Source: Victivallales bacterium (GTDB lineage: Bacteria; Verrucomicrobiota; Lentisphaeria; Victivallales; Victivallaceae). Taken from it: a stretch of DNA of 5,390 bases. The notes under the pieces were generated by a model that saw nothing but the letters and a program-made list of their open reading frames with translations, ran no database searches and was not told the DNA's origin. Location: positions 1-5,390 of the forward strand of contig DAOWBJ010000145.1 in NCBI GenBank assembly GCA_030634125.1, in the 5' to 3' direction. A program made the translations under genes and the position numbers. Of this stretch, positions 1 to 5,021 are shown piece after piece (position 1 is the first letter of the stretch; each line of letters opens with the position of its first letter).

Positions 1-705
1 TATTTTAGAATATTCTTCAGCCAGCCTGAACATTGCCGGCGGGAAACCGCCCGCGCTTGATTTTTTCATCTGCACCATAGCGGCCTTGCTGTCGCCGTAT
101 CGGAAATAGTATTCGGCGAGGTAAAATTGAGCTTTCGGGTAGTTGTAGCCCGCGGCTTCAATCAACAAAGATTTTGCCTTGCCGGCATCTTTGATTTTTC
201 CATTGGTAAAAAGAATTACACCTAAATTTTCGACTGACGGCTCCCAGCTGCGTCTCACGCACTCTTTAAACATTTTCAAGGCGACTTGTTTATCCTGCTT
301 AAGGCATCGTCCGTAATAATACATTTCCGCGAGAATGTTCACATATGCCAAATCACCTTTTTTAGCTTGAGCATGAATATTTTTGTAAACGCTTTTATAA
401 TGTCTTGCCGCGCGTACCTGATCGGGTATGACTTTGCCAAGTCCATATTGATAAATCACTCCCAGGTGATAAGCCGCGAGGCTGTCGCCGTTAGCGGCGC
501 CGAGCCGCAGCCAGTAGTAAGCTTCGGAATAATTTATCGCCGAGCCGTTGCCGGTGAGAAATATGCTGCCTAGAAGACCTTGAGCTTTCGCGTCACCATC
601 TTCCGCGTCTGCCAGGCATTTGCTTCTCGGAGAGATACAACCGTTTAAAAGCAAAACACCGCAAAGTATTGCTGAAATTATAAATAATCTTGAAAAGAGT
701 TTCAT
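1..705 (-). CDS. Sel1-like repeat (TPR-type) lipoprotein, 3' end beyond window
   Basis: This frame is open for 235 codons from an ATG at 705 to the left edge, so the gene is cut by the window. The start is supported by GGAG (714-711) five bases upstream. Residues 1-23 form a lipoprotein signal: KLFSR, a hydrophobic stretch, then the lipobox LNGC with the lipidated Cys at 23. From about residue 38 the protein is a run of roughly 35-residue alpha-hairpin units typical of Sel1-like repeats. Examples are DAKAQGLLGSIF...A-YWLRLGAANGD, SLAAYHLGVIYQYGLG, ILAEMYYYGRCLKQD and KAQFYLAEYY. Sel1-repeat proteins usually act as scaffolds for protein-protein contacts; a cell-envelope location is inferred from the lipobox, and the partner is unknown. 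The gene starts 37 bases after the uvrC stop on the same strand with no terminator between them, so co-transcription is likely. The family call is firm, the specific role is not. Confidence 0.88.
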   Translation of the reverse strand, partial: MKLFSRLFIISAILCGVLLLNGCISPRSKCLADAEDGDAKAQGLLGSIFLTGNGSAINYSEAYYWLRLGAANGDSLAAYHLGVIYQYGLGKVIPDQVRAARHYKSVYKNIHAQAKKGDLAYVNILAEMYYYGRCLKQDKQVALKMFKECVRRSWEPSVENLGVILFTNGKIKDAGKAKSLLIEAAGYNYPKAQFYLAEYYFRYGDSKAAMVQMKKSSAGGFPPAMFRLAEEYSKI

Positions 706-742
706 TTTTTCTCCAATGAATATTTTTGCGCTTATGCTTACA

Positions 743-2212
743 TTAATCTTTTTTATGTAGAAATTCAACTATTCTTTCAGCAAAAATTCGTCCCGCGCCC
801 GGAATCTTTCTCATAATCTCTTCCGCGCCGGCCTGCCGGAGTTTACGAATTGAACCGAAATGCCGTAAAATCACTTGTTTCCGTTTAGCGCCGATTCCCG
901 GAATATCATCGAGTAATGATTCCTGTAAACGCTGCATACGCAGTTTGCGGTGATAGCCGATAGCGAAGCGGTGAGCTTCGTCGCGGACAGCCTGGAGCAG
1001 GCGCAGAGCCGGGGAATGCCGATCAAGGACAACAGCCTCGCTTTGACCCGGCAAAAATATTTCCTCATTTTTTTTAGCCAGCCCGATAACTGTTAATGGC
1101 GGACAATTAATTTCCGCGAGAGTTTCCATTGCGGACGACAGTTGCCCTTTGCCGCCGTCTACCATCAATAAATCCGGTAACTGCTGTTTTTCGCGTATTT
1201 TTCTGGAATAATGCCGTTTGATAACTTCCTGCATCATGGCGAAATCATCAATTTGATCGACTTCACGGATTTTAAAGCGTCGGTATTTATCTTTAGCGGG
1301 GCTGCCGTTTTCAAAGCGAACCATGCTTGCCACGGCGAGAGTGCCGAGGATATTTGAAATGTCGAAACACTCGATAATCATTGGCGGGGACGACATGTCG
1401 AGAACTTTTTGCAGATCCTCAACGGCGGCATATCCGGGAGCCGACGGAATCGACGCGTAACGGAATGAACGAGTTTTTTCTCCGAAAACGGTTTTAATAT
1501 TTGTGATGACGTCCCGGAAGCGGGCGGCTTTTTCAAATTGTTTTTTTTCAGCGGCTTCGCGCATTTTGTTTTCGAGTTCTTTAATTACAGAGTCAATATT
1601 ACCGTTCAGTAACTGCAGCATTTTTTCGATATGCTGATGATATTGTTCTCTTGTAACTTTGCCGGTGCATGGTTCGAGGCAGTCTTTTACTATGCGTTTC
1701 AGGCAGTGTTTCCTGGTGCTTTCATCTGGCGAGTTCGGCTTGCAGGTGCGCAATCCGAAATAAGCGCTGAGAAATTCAATTGTCGAGCGCAGGGCGGAGC
1801 CCTTCGGGAAAGGGCCAAAGTATTTGCATCCATCATCTTTGCGGACACGGGCGAGGTCAAGGCGCGGAAAATCTTCCTTCAAATTAATTTTAACCAGCAG
1901 GAAACGCTTGTCGTCACGCATGAGGATATTGTATTGAGGAGCGTATTCCTTGATGAGCCGCGATTCCAGAATCAGGGCTTCATCTTCATTTTTGACTACA
2001 AAAAAATCCCAGTCATAAATAGATTTAAGCAGTGAACGCTGTTTAGGGTCAGCGCGGTTCATTCGTGACGCCTGGAAATATTGACTCATGCGGTGCCGCA
2101 GATTGGCGGCTTTACCGATATAAATAACCGTCCCGAAACGGTCGCGGTATACATACACCCCCGGTTGGGGAGGGACATCTCCGGGGTGAAATTTTTTAGC
2201 TTCTGAATTCAT
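743..2212 (-). CDS. uvrC: UvrABC excinuclease subunit C (compact form)
   Basis: UvrC makes both incisions around a bulky DNA lesion after UvrB is loaded in nucleotide excision repair. Seen here: an N-terminal GIY-YIG nuclease (residues about 14-98; GVY 18-20, YIGK 31-34, R39/R41, E83, N95); four Cys at 157, 170, 178 and 182, spaced like the [4Fe-4S] ligands of E. coli UvrC; a UVR motif for UvrB binding (about 206-241); the RNase H-like 5'-incision domain with ECFDIS (D284), MVDGGKGQL (D352) and DEAHRFAIGYHRK (H421 in the HRK motif); and tandem helix-hairpin-helix motifs (DIPGIGAKRKQ, KIPGAGRIFAE). At 489 residues it is about 120 shorter than E. coli UvrC (610). The loss lies between the UVR motif and the catalytic domain, and every catalytic motif is kept. 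No SD precedes the ATG, but an in-frame TAA at 2222-2224 prevents upstream extension. It probably leads an operon with the downstream lipoprotein gene. Confidence 0.97.
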   Translation of the reverse strand: MNSEAKKFHPGDVPPQPGVYVYRDRFGTVIYIGKAANLRHRMSQYFQASRMNRADPKQRSLLKSIYDWDFFVVKNEDEALILESRLIKEYAPQYNILMRDDKRFLLVKINLKEDFPRLDLARVRKDDGCKYFGPFPKGSALRSTIEFLSAYFGLRTCKPNSPDESTRKHCLKRIVKDCLEPCTGKVTREQYHQHIEKMLQLLNGNIDSVIKELENKMREAAEKKQFEKAARFRDVITNIKTVFGEKTRSFRYASIPSAPGYAAVEDLQKVLDMSSPPMIIECFDISNILGTLAVASMVRFENGSPAKDKYRRFKIREVDQIDDFAMMQEVIKRHYSRKIREKQQLPDLLMVDGGKGQLSSAMETLAEINCPPLTVIGLAKKNEEIFLPGQSEAVVLDRHSPALRLLQAVRDEAHRFAIGYHRKLRMQRLQESLLDDIPGIGAKRKQVILRHFGSIRKLRQAGAEEIMRKIPGAGRIFAERIVEFLHKKD

Positions 2213-2288
2213 ATATTTAGTTTAACTCTGTGTGCAGAAAAAAACAAGAGGCCCCCTAAAAATAAAACGGACGGATGCTGAGGTTGTT

Positions 2289-2615
2289 TTAGTTGAATTT
2301 TTTTTTCACAACATGTGGATATGCTACAGCAATAGCAAGCATAATCTCATTTCGTTCTTGTTCGGTTAAACTGTTTAGCATTTGCGTTATTTGAGCCCTG
2401 CATCCTCTCCGTCCTCCGGTTCCAAAGAAATCAATTTGCATATCAGGAAATAATTTCCGCAATGTACCAATAGTTATATTGTTTATTGGTACTTTACAAT
2501 TTTTAATTCGATTAATATCAGGTTGCTTAAGTCCTGATGTTTTACCTAATTTTACCTCAGAGCCAACTCGTTTAATACTTTCTCTGATTGCGTTTATGAA
2601 GTCATTATCTTTCAT
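2289..2615 (-). CDS. Small helix-turn-helix (Cro/C1-like) DNA-binding protein
   Basis: A 108-residue protein. Residues about 15-57 look like a compact XRE/Cro-type helix-turn-helix: GSEVKLGKTSGLK (helix 2 and turn), QPDINRIKNCKV (recognition helix) and ITIGTLRKLFPDM (closing helix). A short basic, Gly-rich linker follows (GTGGRRGCR, 65-73), then a C-terminal helical region (about 74-105) that could dimerise; the tail is KKKFN. The ATG at 2615 has only a weak SD-like AGG upstream. The gene is divergent from the small-ORF/pseudopilin operon, and three ATAG-N8-CTAT dyads lie just upstream of its start. Autoregulation and control of the divergent operon are therefore likely (inference). Its 3' end is 76 bases from uvrC, but it is more AT-rich than uvrC, which suggests a different origin. 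The regulator call is reasonable; the exact family was not checked. Confidence 0.7.
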   Translation of the reverse strand: MKDNDFINAIRESIKRVGSEVKLGKTSGLKQPDINRIKNCKVPINNITIGTLRKLFPDMQIDFFGTGGRRGCRAQITQMLNSLTEQERNEIMLAIAVAYPHVVKKKFN

Positions 2616-2635
2616 TGTGTACCTGTTTGAATTTT

Positions 2636-2734
2636 ATAGATATAAAACTATAGAATAATAAAAAAGCAAAAAAAATGAAGAAAGATACTGGATATTAATA
2701 GATGTAAGACTATATTAAATAGAGATAAGACTAT
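2636..2734. promoter_or_regulatory. Three ATAG-N8-CTAT dyad repeats, candidate operators
   Basis: Three copies of a 16-base dyad are seen at 2636-2651 (ATAGATATAAAACTAT), 2698-2713 (ATAGATGTAAGACTAT) and 2719-2734 (ATAGAGATAAGACTAT). The half-sites ATAG and CTAT are perfect in all three, and the 8-base spacers share an A-N3-AARA pattern. Copies 2 and 3 are 21 bp apart; copies 1 and 2 are 62 bp apart, close to three times that distance. A degenerate fourth copy, ATTG-N9-CTAT, follows at 2738-2754. On the minus strand each copy contains TATAGT, a good -10 box, so binding there could block transcription of the HTH gene. That the HTH protein binds these sites is inferred from their position. Confidence 0.62.
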
Positions 2735-2787
2735 ATTATTGGTGTTAAACCTATGTCTGGAAAAAGCAAGGCTGGCATTTGGGATGA

Positions 2788-2816
2788 TTGACAATATTAA
2801 AAAGTTTTGCTTGTAT
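2788..2816 (+). promoter_or_regulatory. Candidate sigma70 promoter for the small-ORF/pseudopilin operon
   Basis: A perfect TTGACA (2788-2793) is followed after 17 bases by TTGTAT (2811-2816), preceded by TG (2808-2809) in the extended -10 position. The -10 itself matches consensus at only three of six bases. Transcription would start near 2823 and run into the micro-ORFs. The left arm of the inverted repeat at 2810-2818 overlaps the -10, so a protein bound there would occlude this promoter. Confidence 0.45.
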
Positions 2817-2867
2817 CGTCTGTCATTCTCTCCTATTTACTTTTCATTAGTTTGTGGGCGATACAAG
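2810..2867. repeat. 9-bp perfect inverted repeat, 40-base spacer
   Basis: CTTGTATCG (2810-2818) and CGATACAAG (2859-2867) are exact reverse complements separated by 40 bases. The right arm is followed by TTTTTTATTT. The left arm covers the -10 of the candidate promoter. It could be a pair of operator half-sites, or a weak terminator with a long loop for transcripts arriving from further upstream. A transcript starting near 2823 would lack the left arm and could not form the hairpin. Confidence 0.5.
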
Positions 2868-2894
2868 TTTTTTATTTCTTATTTATAATATAAA

Positions 2895-2969
2895 ATGGAT
2901 CTTCACCAGTATTTGCGGGTTGAGAAACTGAATATATACTTTCGCAAAGCATGCTTTACAGGAGAATAA
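2895..2969 (+). CDS. Possible 24-codon leader ORF
   Basis: ATG at 2895 opens 24 codons (begins MDLHQYLRVEKL, ends CFTGE) ending in TAA at 2967-2969, one base before the ATG of the next small ORF. There is no SD. A TATAAT box at 2884-2889 would place a transcription start at or next to this ATG, so a leaderless message is conceivable. The tight junction TAA-A-ATG is compatible with translational coupling. The coding status is uncertain and chance is a real alternative. Confidence 0.25.
   Translation: MDLHQYLRVEKLNIYFRKACFTGE
2946..2957. promoter_or_regulatory. 12-bp perfect palindrome before the first small-ORF SD
   Basis: AAAGCATGCTTT is a perfect palindrome ending three bases before the SD AGGAG (2960-2964) of the 31-codon ORF. 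CGCAAA (2943-2948), overlapping its left side, also pairs with TTTGCG (2912-2917). This could be an operator or an RNA structure near the ribosome site. Confidence 0.35.
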
Positions 2970-2970
2970 A

Positions 2971-3066
2971 ATGACAGAGAATTTAATTACTTTATTGGGG
3001 ATTTTAATAATCTTTATTTTTACGGTTTTGGCTGGGTTTTTATTGATTAATATTTTAAACGGGTAG
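2971..3066 (+). CDS. 31-residue single-pass membrane micropeptide
   Basis: ATG at 2971 is preceded by AGGAG (2960-2964) with a six-base spacer, a strong ribosome site. The product begins MTENL, continues as an almost unbroken hydrophobic helix from about residue 5 to 29 (ITLLGILIIFIFTVLAG, then FLLINIL) and ends NG. It should be a single transmembrane peptide; short N-terminal polar residues and the lack of positive charge leave the topology open. The gene ends in three successive in-frame stops, TAG TGA TAA (3064-3072), which is unusual. It is the first well-supported ORF of a run that ends in the pseudopilin gene. Size and topology resemble known small membrane modulators, but no family is recognised. 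Annotation pipelines would normally miss it because of its length. Confidence 0.62.
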   Translation: MTENLITLLGILIIFIFTVLAGFLLINILNG

Positions 3067-3087
3067 TGATAAAAAGAGCTAAGTAAG

Positions 3088-3192
3088 ATGAATATTAATG
3101 AAATTTTTAGCAGTGGAGCGGAGCTTGTGGACTGGCTGGCTGAAAATTGTTGCAGTAGCAAAAAGCTTGGAAATAGTTTTTTAACGAAATAA
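3088..3192 (+). CDS. 34-residue micropeptide of unknown function
   Basis: ATG at 3088 lies 21 bases after the stop of the membrane micropeptide. Its ribosome site is modest (AGAG, 3075-3078, nine bases away). The product starts MNINEIFSSG and has a likely amphipathic helix (AELVDWLAEN, 11-20), a vicinal Cys pair at 21-22 (CCSSKK) and a basic C-terminus (FLTK). The CC pair could bind a metal, form a disulfide or be acylated; this is speculation. No family is recognised. Support is position in the run, SD and composition, so it is less certain than its neighbours. Confidence 0.42.
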   Translation: MNINEIFSSGAELVDWLAENCCSSKKLGNSFLTK

Positions 3193-3218
3193 GTTTTAAC
3201 ATTAACGGAGGACAGAGT

Positions 3219-3320
3219 ATGAAACAAAATGATCGGCTTGAAAAAAATAAAGATTTTTTTCAAGGAAAACAACTTTTAAACACTCTATGCGAAGGAGCAA
3301 AGAAAAACTATGAACAGTAA
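3219..3320 (+). CDS. 33-residue charged micropeptide overlapping the pseudopilin start
   Basis: ATG at 3219 is preceded by a near-ideal SD, GGAGGA (3207-3212), with a six-base spacer, the best ribosome site in the window. The product is hydrophilic and Lys-rich (MKQNDRLEKNKDFF..., one Cys at 24, ends NYEQ) and has no signal or membrane segment, so it should be cytoplasmic. Its last codons and stop (3310-3320) overlap the start of the prepilin/LamG gene in another frame. The SD of that next gene (AGGAG, 3293-3297) lies inside this ORF. This arrangement strongly suggests that translation of the pseudopilin is coupled to translation of this ORF. Whether the peptide itself has a function, or only its translation matters, cannot be told. 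Confidence 0.58.
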   Translation: MKQNDRLEKNKDFFQGKQLLNTLCEGAKKNYEQ

Positions 3321-4131
3321 AAAAACAAAAATGACGCAGTTTACGCTTATTGAATTGCTTGTGGTGATCTCGATCATAGCAATTTTGGCTTCAATGCTGT
3401 TGCCGGCACTGGCGCAAGCCAAACTCAAAGCCCATTTTGGCAGATGGCTGGGCTATAAGAACAGTCTGCGTACCGATCAAGGCCTGGTGGCATATTACGA
3501 CTTTATGGAGGGAGAAGGTGGTGCAACTCTTGCAAATAAAGCCACGGGCTCTGAAGGATATGACAATTATGCTCCCGAAAAATTAAATGGTACAATCAGT
3601 GCCGGTGTATGGTCTCAGGGACGATGGAAAGGTAAAGGCGCGTTGCTCTTTAATGGGACTTCTGCTTATGTTGACTGCGGGAATGCGAGTTTGACTCCTG
3701 CGGATATTACTATTGAAGCATGGGTAAATGCCAGTACTTTTAAGAGCTGGTGTGGAATAGTTTCTAACATGACTGCTTGGGGCACAGGTTTTGGTCTTCA
3801 AATAGGAACCAGTAAGAGGATTGCAGCCATGGTTTCAGGTGCATATCTTACAACCAATTGGACACCTGAAACAGGAGTGTGGTATCATATTGCTGCAACC
3901 CATGATGCCACAACTAACCTTAATATCCTCTATGTCAATGGTGTAGAGGAAAACAGGGTAACGAAAGCAGTAATTTATGAGGCCAATCCAAAAACTTGTA
4001 TAGGTCTTTTTTATACTTCTAACACATCGGGCACTTATAATTTCAACGGCTCAATCGACGAAGTAGCCATTTATAATCGCGCATTAACCGGGAAGGAGAT
4101 AAAAAATCACTATGAAATGGGAAGACCGTGA
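3310..4131 (+). CDS. Type II secretion/type IV pilin-like prepilin with LamG-like domain
   Basis: A 273-residue protein. The short basic leader (residues 1-10, ending KMTQ) is followed by FTLIELLVVISIIAILASML, a classical prepilin N-methylation motif with Glu at +5 and a hydrophobic helix, then LPALAQAK. The -1 residue is Gln, not the usual Gly; I recall non-Gly -1 residues in Lentisphaerota proteins of this type. Residues about 59-270 form a LamG/concanavalin A-like jelly roll: GLVAYYDFMEGEG, LFNGTSAYVDCG, ITIEAWVN, WYHIAATHDATTNLNILYVNG and GSIDEVAIYNRALTGKEI. Such domains often bind carbohydrate or mediate adhesion. The expected product is an inner-membrane-inserted pseudopilin displaying a lectin-like domain outside the membrane, perhaps for polysaccharide handling (inference). 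The ATG at 3310 is used because AGGAG lies 12 bases upstream; ATG at 3331 has no SD. It is probably translated together with the preceding micro-ORF. Confidence 0.9.
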   Translation: MNSKKTKMTQFTLIELLVVISIIAILASMLLPALAQAKLKAHFGRWLGYKNSLRTDQGLVAYYDFMEGEGGATLANKATGSEGYDNYAPEKLNGTISAGVWSQGRWKGKGALLFNGTSAYVDCGNASLTPADITIEAWVNASTFKSWCGIVSNMTAWGTGFGLQIGTSKRIAAMVSGAYLTTNWTPETGVWYHIAATHDATTNLNILYVNGVEENRVTKAVIYEANPKTCIGLFYTSNTSGTYNFNGSIDEVAIYNRALTGKEIKNHYEMGRP

Positions 4132-4160
4132 TTTTACTTAGTCGTTGTATACTGATTTAG

Positions 4161-4218
4161 GTTGAGTTCTTAACTTTGACAAAGCGACTTTGTGGGAAAC
4201 ACGGCTAGGGACAGCCGT
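4161..4218. repeat. Cluster of three short hairpins
   Basis: Three inverted repeats stand in tandem: GTTGAG/CTTAAC (4161-4174, with one G-U pair), ACAAAG-CGA-CTTTGT (4179-4193, perfect) and ACGGCT-AGGGAC-AGCCGT (4201-4218, perfect and GC-rich in an AT-rich setting). None is followed by a U-tract on either strand, so they do not look like intrinsic terminators. They may be a REP-like dispersed element, a small structured RNA, or a processing or stabilising element after the pseudopilin gene. Confidence 0.5.
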
Positions 4219-4269
4219 CACAAAAATGAAAGAAAGTAAATATTTTAAAGCTGAAAGAGTATAATAATC

Positions 4270-4299
4270 TTAAAATTTTACACCGCAAACTTATATAAT
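4270..4299 (+). promoter_or_regulatory. Candidate promoter of the membrane-anchored protein gene
   Basis: TATAAT (4294-4299) is a perfect -10 with TTAAAA (4270-4275) 18 bases upstream as a weak -35. A second TATAAT lies at 4260-4265 without a recognisable -35. Because the region is AT-rich, either box may be chance. Confidence 0.35.
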
Positions 4300-4319
4300 A
4301 ATTTATCAAGGAGTTGGTT

Positions 4320-5021
4320 ATGACAATTATTGAAAAAATGAAGGATTATACAGATGACCATAAAAAACTTGTATGTATTGGCGGCGCAATTATAATATTT
4401 TGCGCTGTTTTTGGCTTGAGTTCAATGTTGATGAATAAAATATTTGGAAACAGTAACGCCACCGGTATAATTGAGTCCGAACATCGTTTTTATGCTTCTC
4501 AAGGCTATATGGTTGGAAAATTTATCGCGAAAAACATTCCGAATGCCAAAGTATTGTTAATTGAAAACGAAAACTTTAAAAAAAGCAAATACGAACAAGC
4601 TCTGATTGCAGCCCTGAAAGAAGGAATGGGAAATAACAATGTAAACGTTGTCGCTTTGGAAATCTTAAATTCTGATTCCGAGATGTCTTCATCACCAGCA
4701 ACAAGCAGAGATTTTGATGGCGTTATCGGCGCGAACAGTTCTACTAATGTTATAGTTTCTGTAATTGGTTTGCCTCGTGATGCCGGCAAAATGAAGCTGT
4801 GGAAAATGCCGGAAGCTAAGCGCCCTGAATTAATTCTTATAAACCGCAACATAAACGATTTAATCAAACTTGGCCCTGCCATCAAAAAAGGAATGGTCAG
4901 CGCGGTTGTCATAATAAACCCCAAGGCAAAACTTGTTACCGAAGCTCTTCCTTCAAAATTCGAAGACGCTTTCAAAAAACGCTATATTTTAGTTGATAAA
5001 ATGGCTCTTTCGGGATTTTAA
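4320..5021 (+). CDS. Membrane-anchored protein of unknown function with alpha/beta extracytoplasmic domain
   Basis: The ATG at 4320 is chosen because AAGGAG (4308-4313) lies six bases upstream; the in-frame TTG at 4314 directly abuts that SD and is unlikely. The 233-residue product has a polar N-terminus (1-16, ending HKK), one membrane helix (about 17-38, LVCIGGAIIIFCAVFGLSSM) and a domain of about 190 residues. This domain shows alternating strands and helices: AKVLLIENE, EQALIAALKEGM, NVNVVALEIL, FDGVIGA, VIVSVIGLP, PELILINRN, LIKLGPAIKKGMV and SAVVIINPKAK. The pattern suggests a Rossmann-like or type 1 periplasmic-binding-like fold anchored to the membrane; this is inference from pattern only, and no family is recognised. 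N-in topology with an outside domain is likely. It lies 188 bases after the pseudopilin gene and probably has its own promoter. Its stop overlaps the ATG of a short ORF (TAATG), and its 3' end overlaps a minus-strand ORF by 50 bases. Confidence 0.8.
   Translation: MTIIEKMKDYTDDHKKLVCIGGAIIIFCAVFGLSSMLMNKIFGNSNATGIIESEHRFYASQGYMVGKFIAKNIPNAKVLLIENENFKKSKYEQALIAALKEGMGNNNVNVVALEILNSDSEMSSSPATSRDFDGVIGANSSTNVIVSVIGLPRDAGKMKLWKMPEAKRPELILINRNINDLIKLGPAIKKGMVSAVVIINPKAKLVTEALPSKFEDAFKKRYILVDKMALSGF

Larger units (their letters stand above)
2616..2970. other. Divergent AT-rich intergenic control region
   Basis: This 355-base stretch separates the minus-strand HTH gene from the plus-strand small-ORF operon. 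It contains no long ORF. It holds the three ATAG-N8-CTAT dyads (2636-2734), a TTGACA promoter candidate (2788-2816), a 9-bp inverted repeat with a 40-base spacer (2810-2867), a TATAAT box (2884-2889) and a 12-bp palindrome (2946-2957), all listed separately. A 12-codon ORF without SD (2753-2791) is also present and is not considered coding. Confidence 0.75.

Noticed and set aside
286..573. 95-codon plus-strand ORF
   Set aside because: It is antisense to the Sel1-repeat lipoprotein, whose signal peptide, lipobox, repeats and SD are clear.
1631..2035. 134-codon plus-strand ORF
   Set aside because: It lies entirely antisense to the GIY-YIG, Cys-cluster and adjoining regions of uvrC, which is certain; the translation has no recognisable features.
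2225..2260. GGGGGCC-rich stretch followed by a T-run on the minus strand, considered as a terminator between the HTH gene and uvrC
   Set aside because: Only three or four base pairs can form before the T-run, too few for an intrinsic terminator.
2636..2754. Repeat cluster considered as a CRISPR array or plasmid-type iterons
   Set aside because: The units are 16 bases with dyad symmetry, only three are good, spacing is uneven, and there is no cas or replication initiator gene; operators are the simpler reading.
2753..2791. 12-codon plus-strand ORF (MSGKSKAGIWDD)
   Set aside because: No SD, and its stop overlaps the TTGACA box; it may be a remnant but nothing supports coding.
2883..3272. 129-codon minus-strand ORF
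   Set aside because: It is antisense to the three micro-ORFs, has no SD and encodes a low-complexity Phe/Ile/Lys-rich product that follows from AT-rich DNA. The plus-strand micro-ORFs have better ribosome sites.
3583..3801. 72-codon minus-strand ORF
   Set aside because: It is antisense within the LamG-coding region and has no ribosome site or recognisable sequence.
4226..4264. 12-codon plus-strand ORF (MKESKYFKAERV)
   Set aside because: No SD and very short; it probably arises by chance in the intergenic region.
4505..4975. 156-codon minus-strand ORF
   Set aside because: It is antisense to the membrane-anchored protein gene, which has a good SD and a consistent domain pattern.
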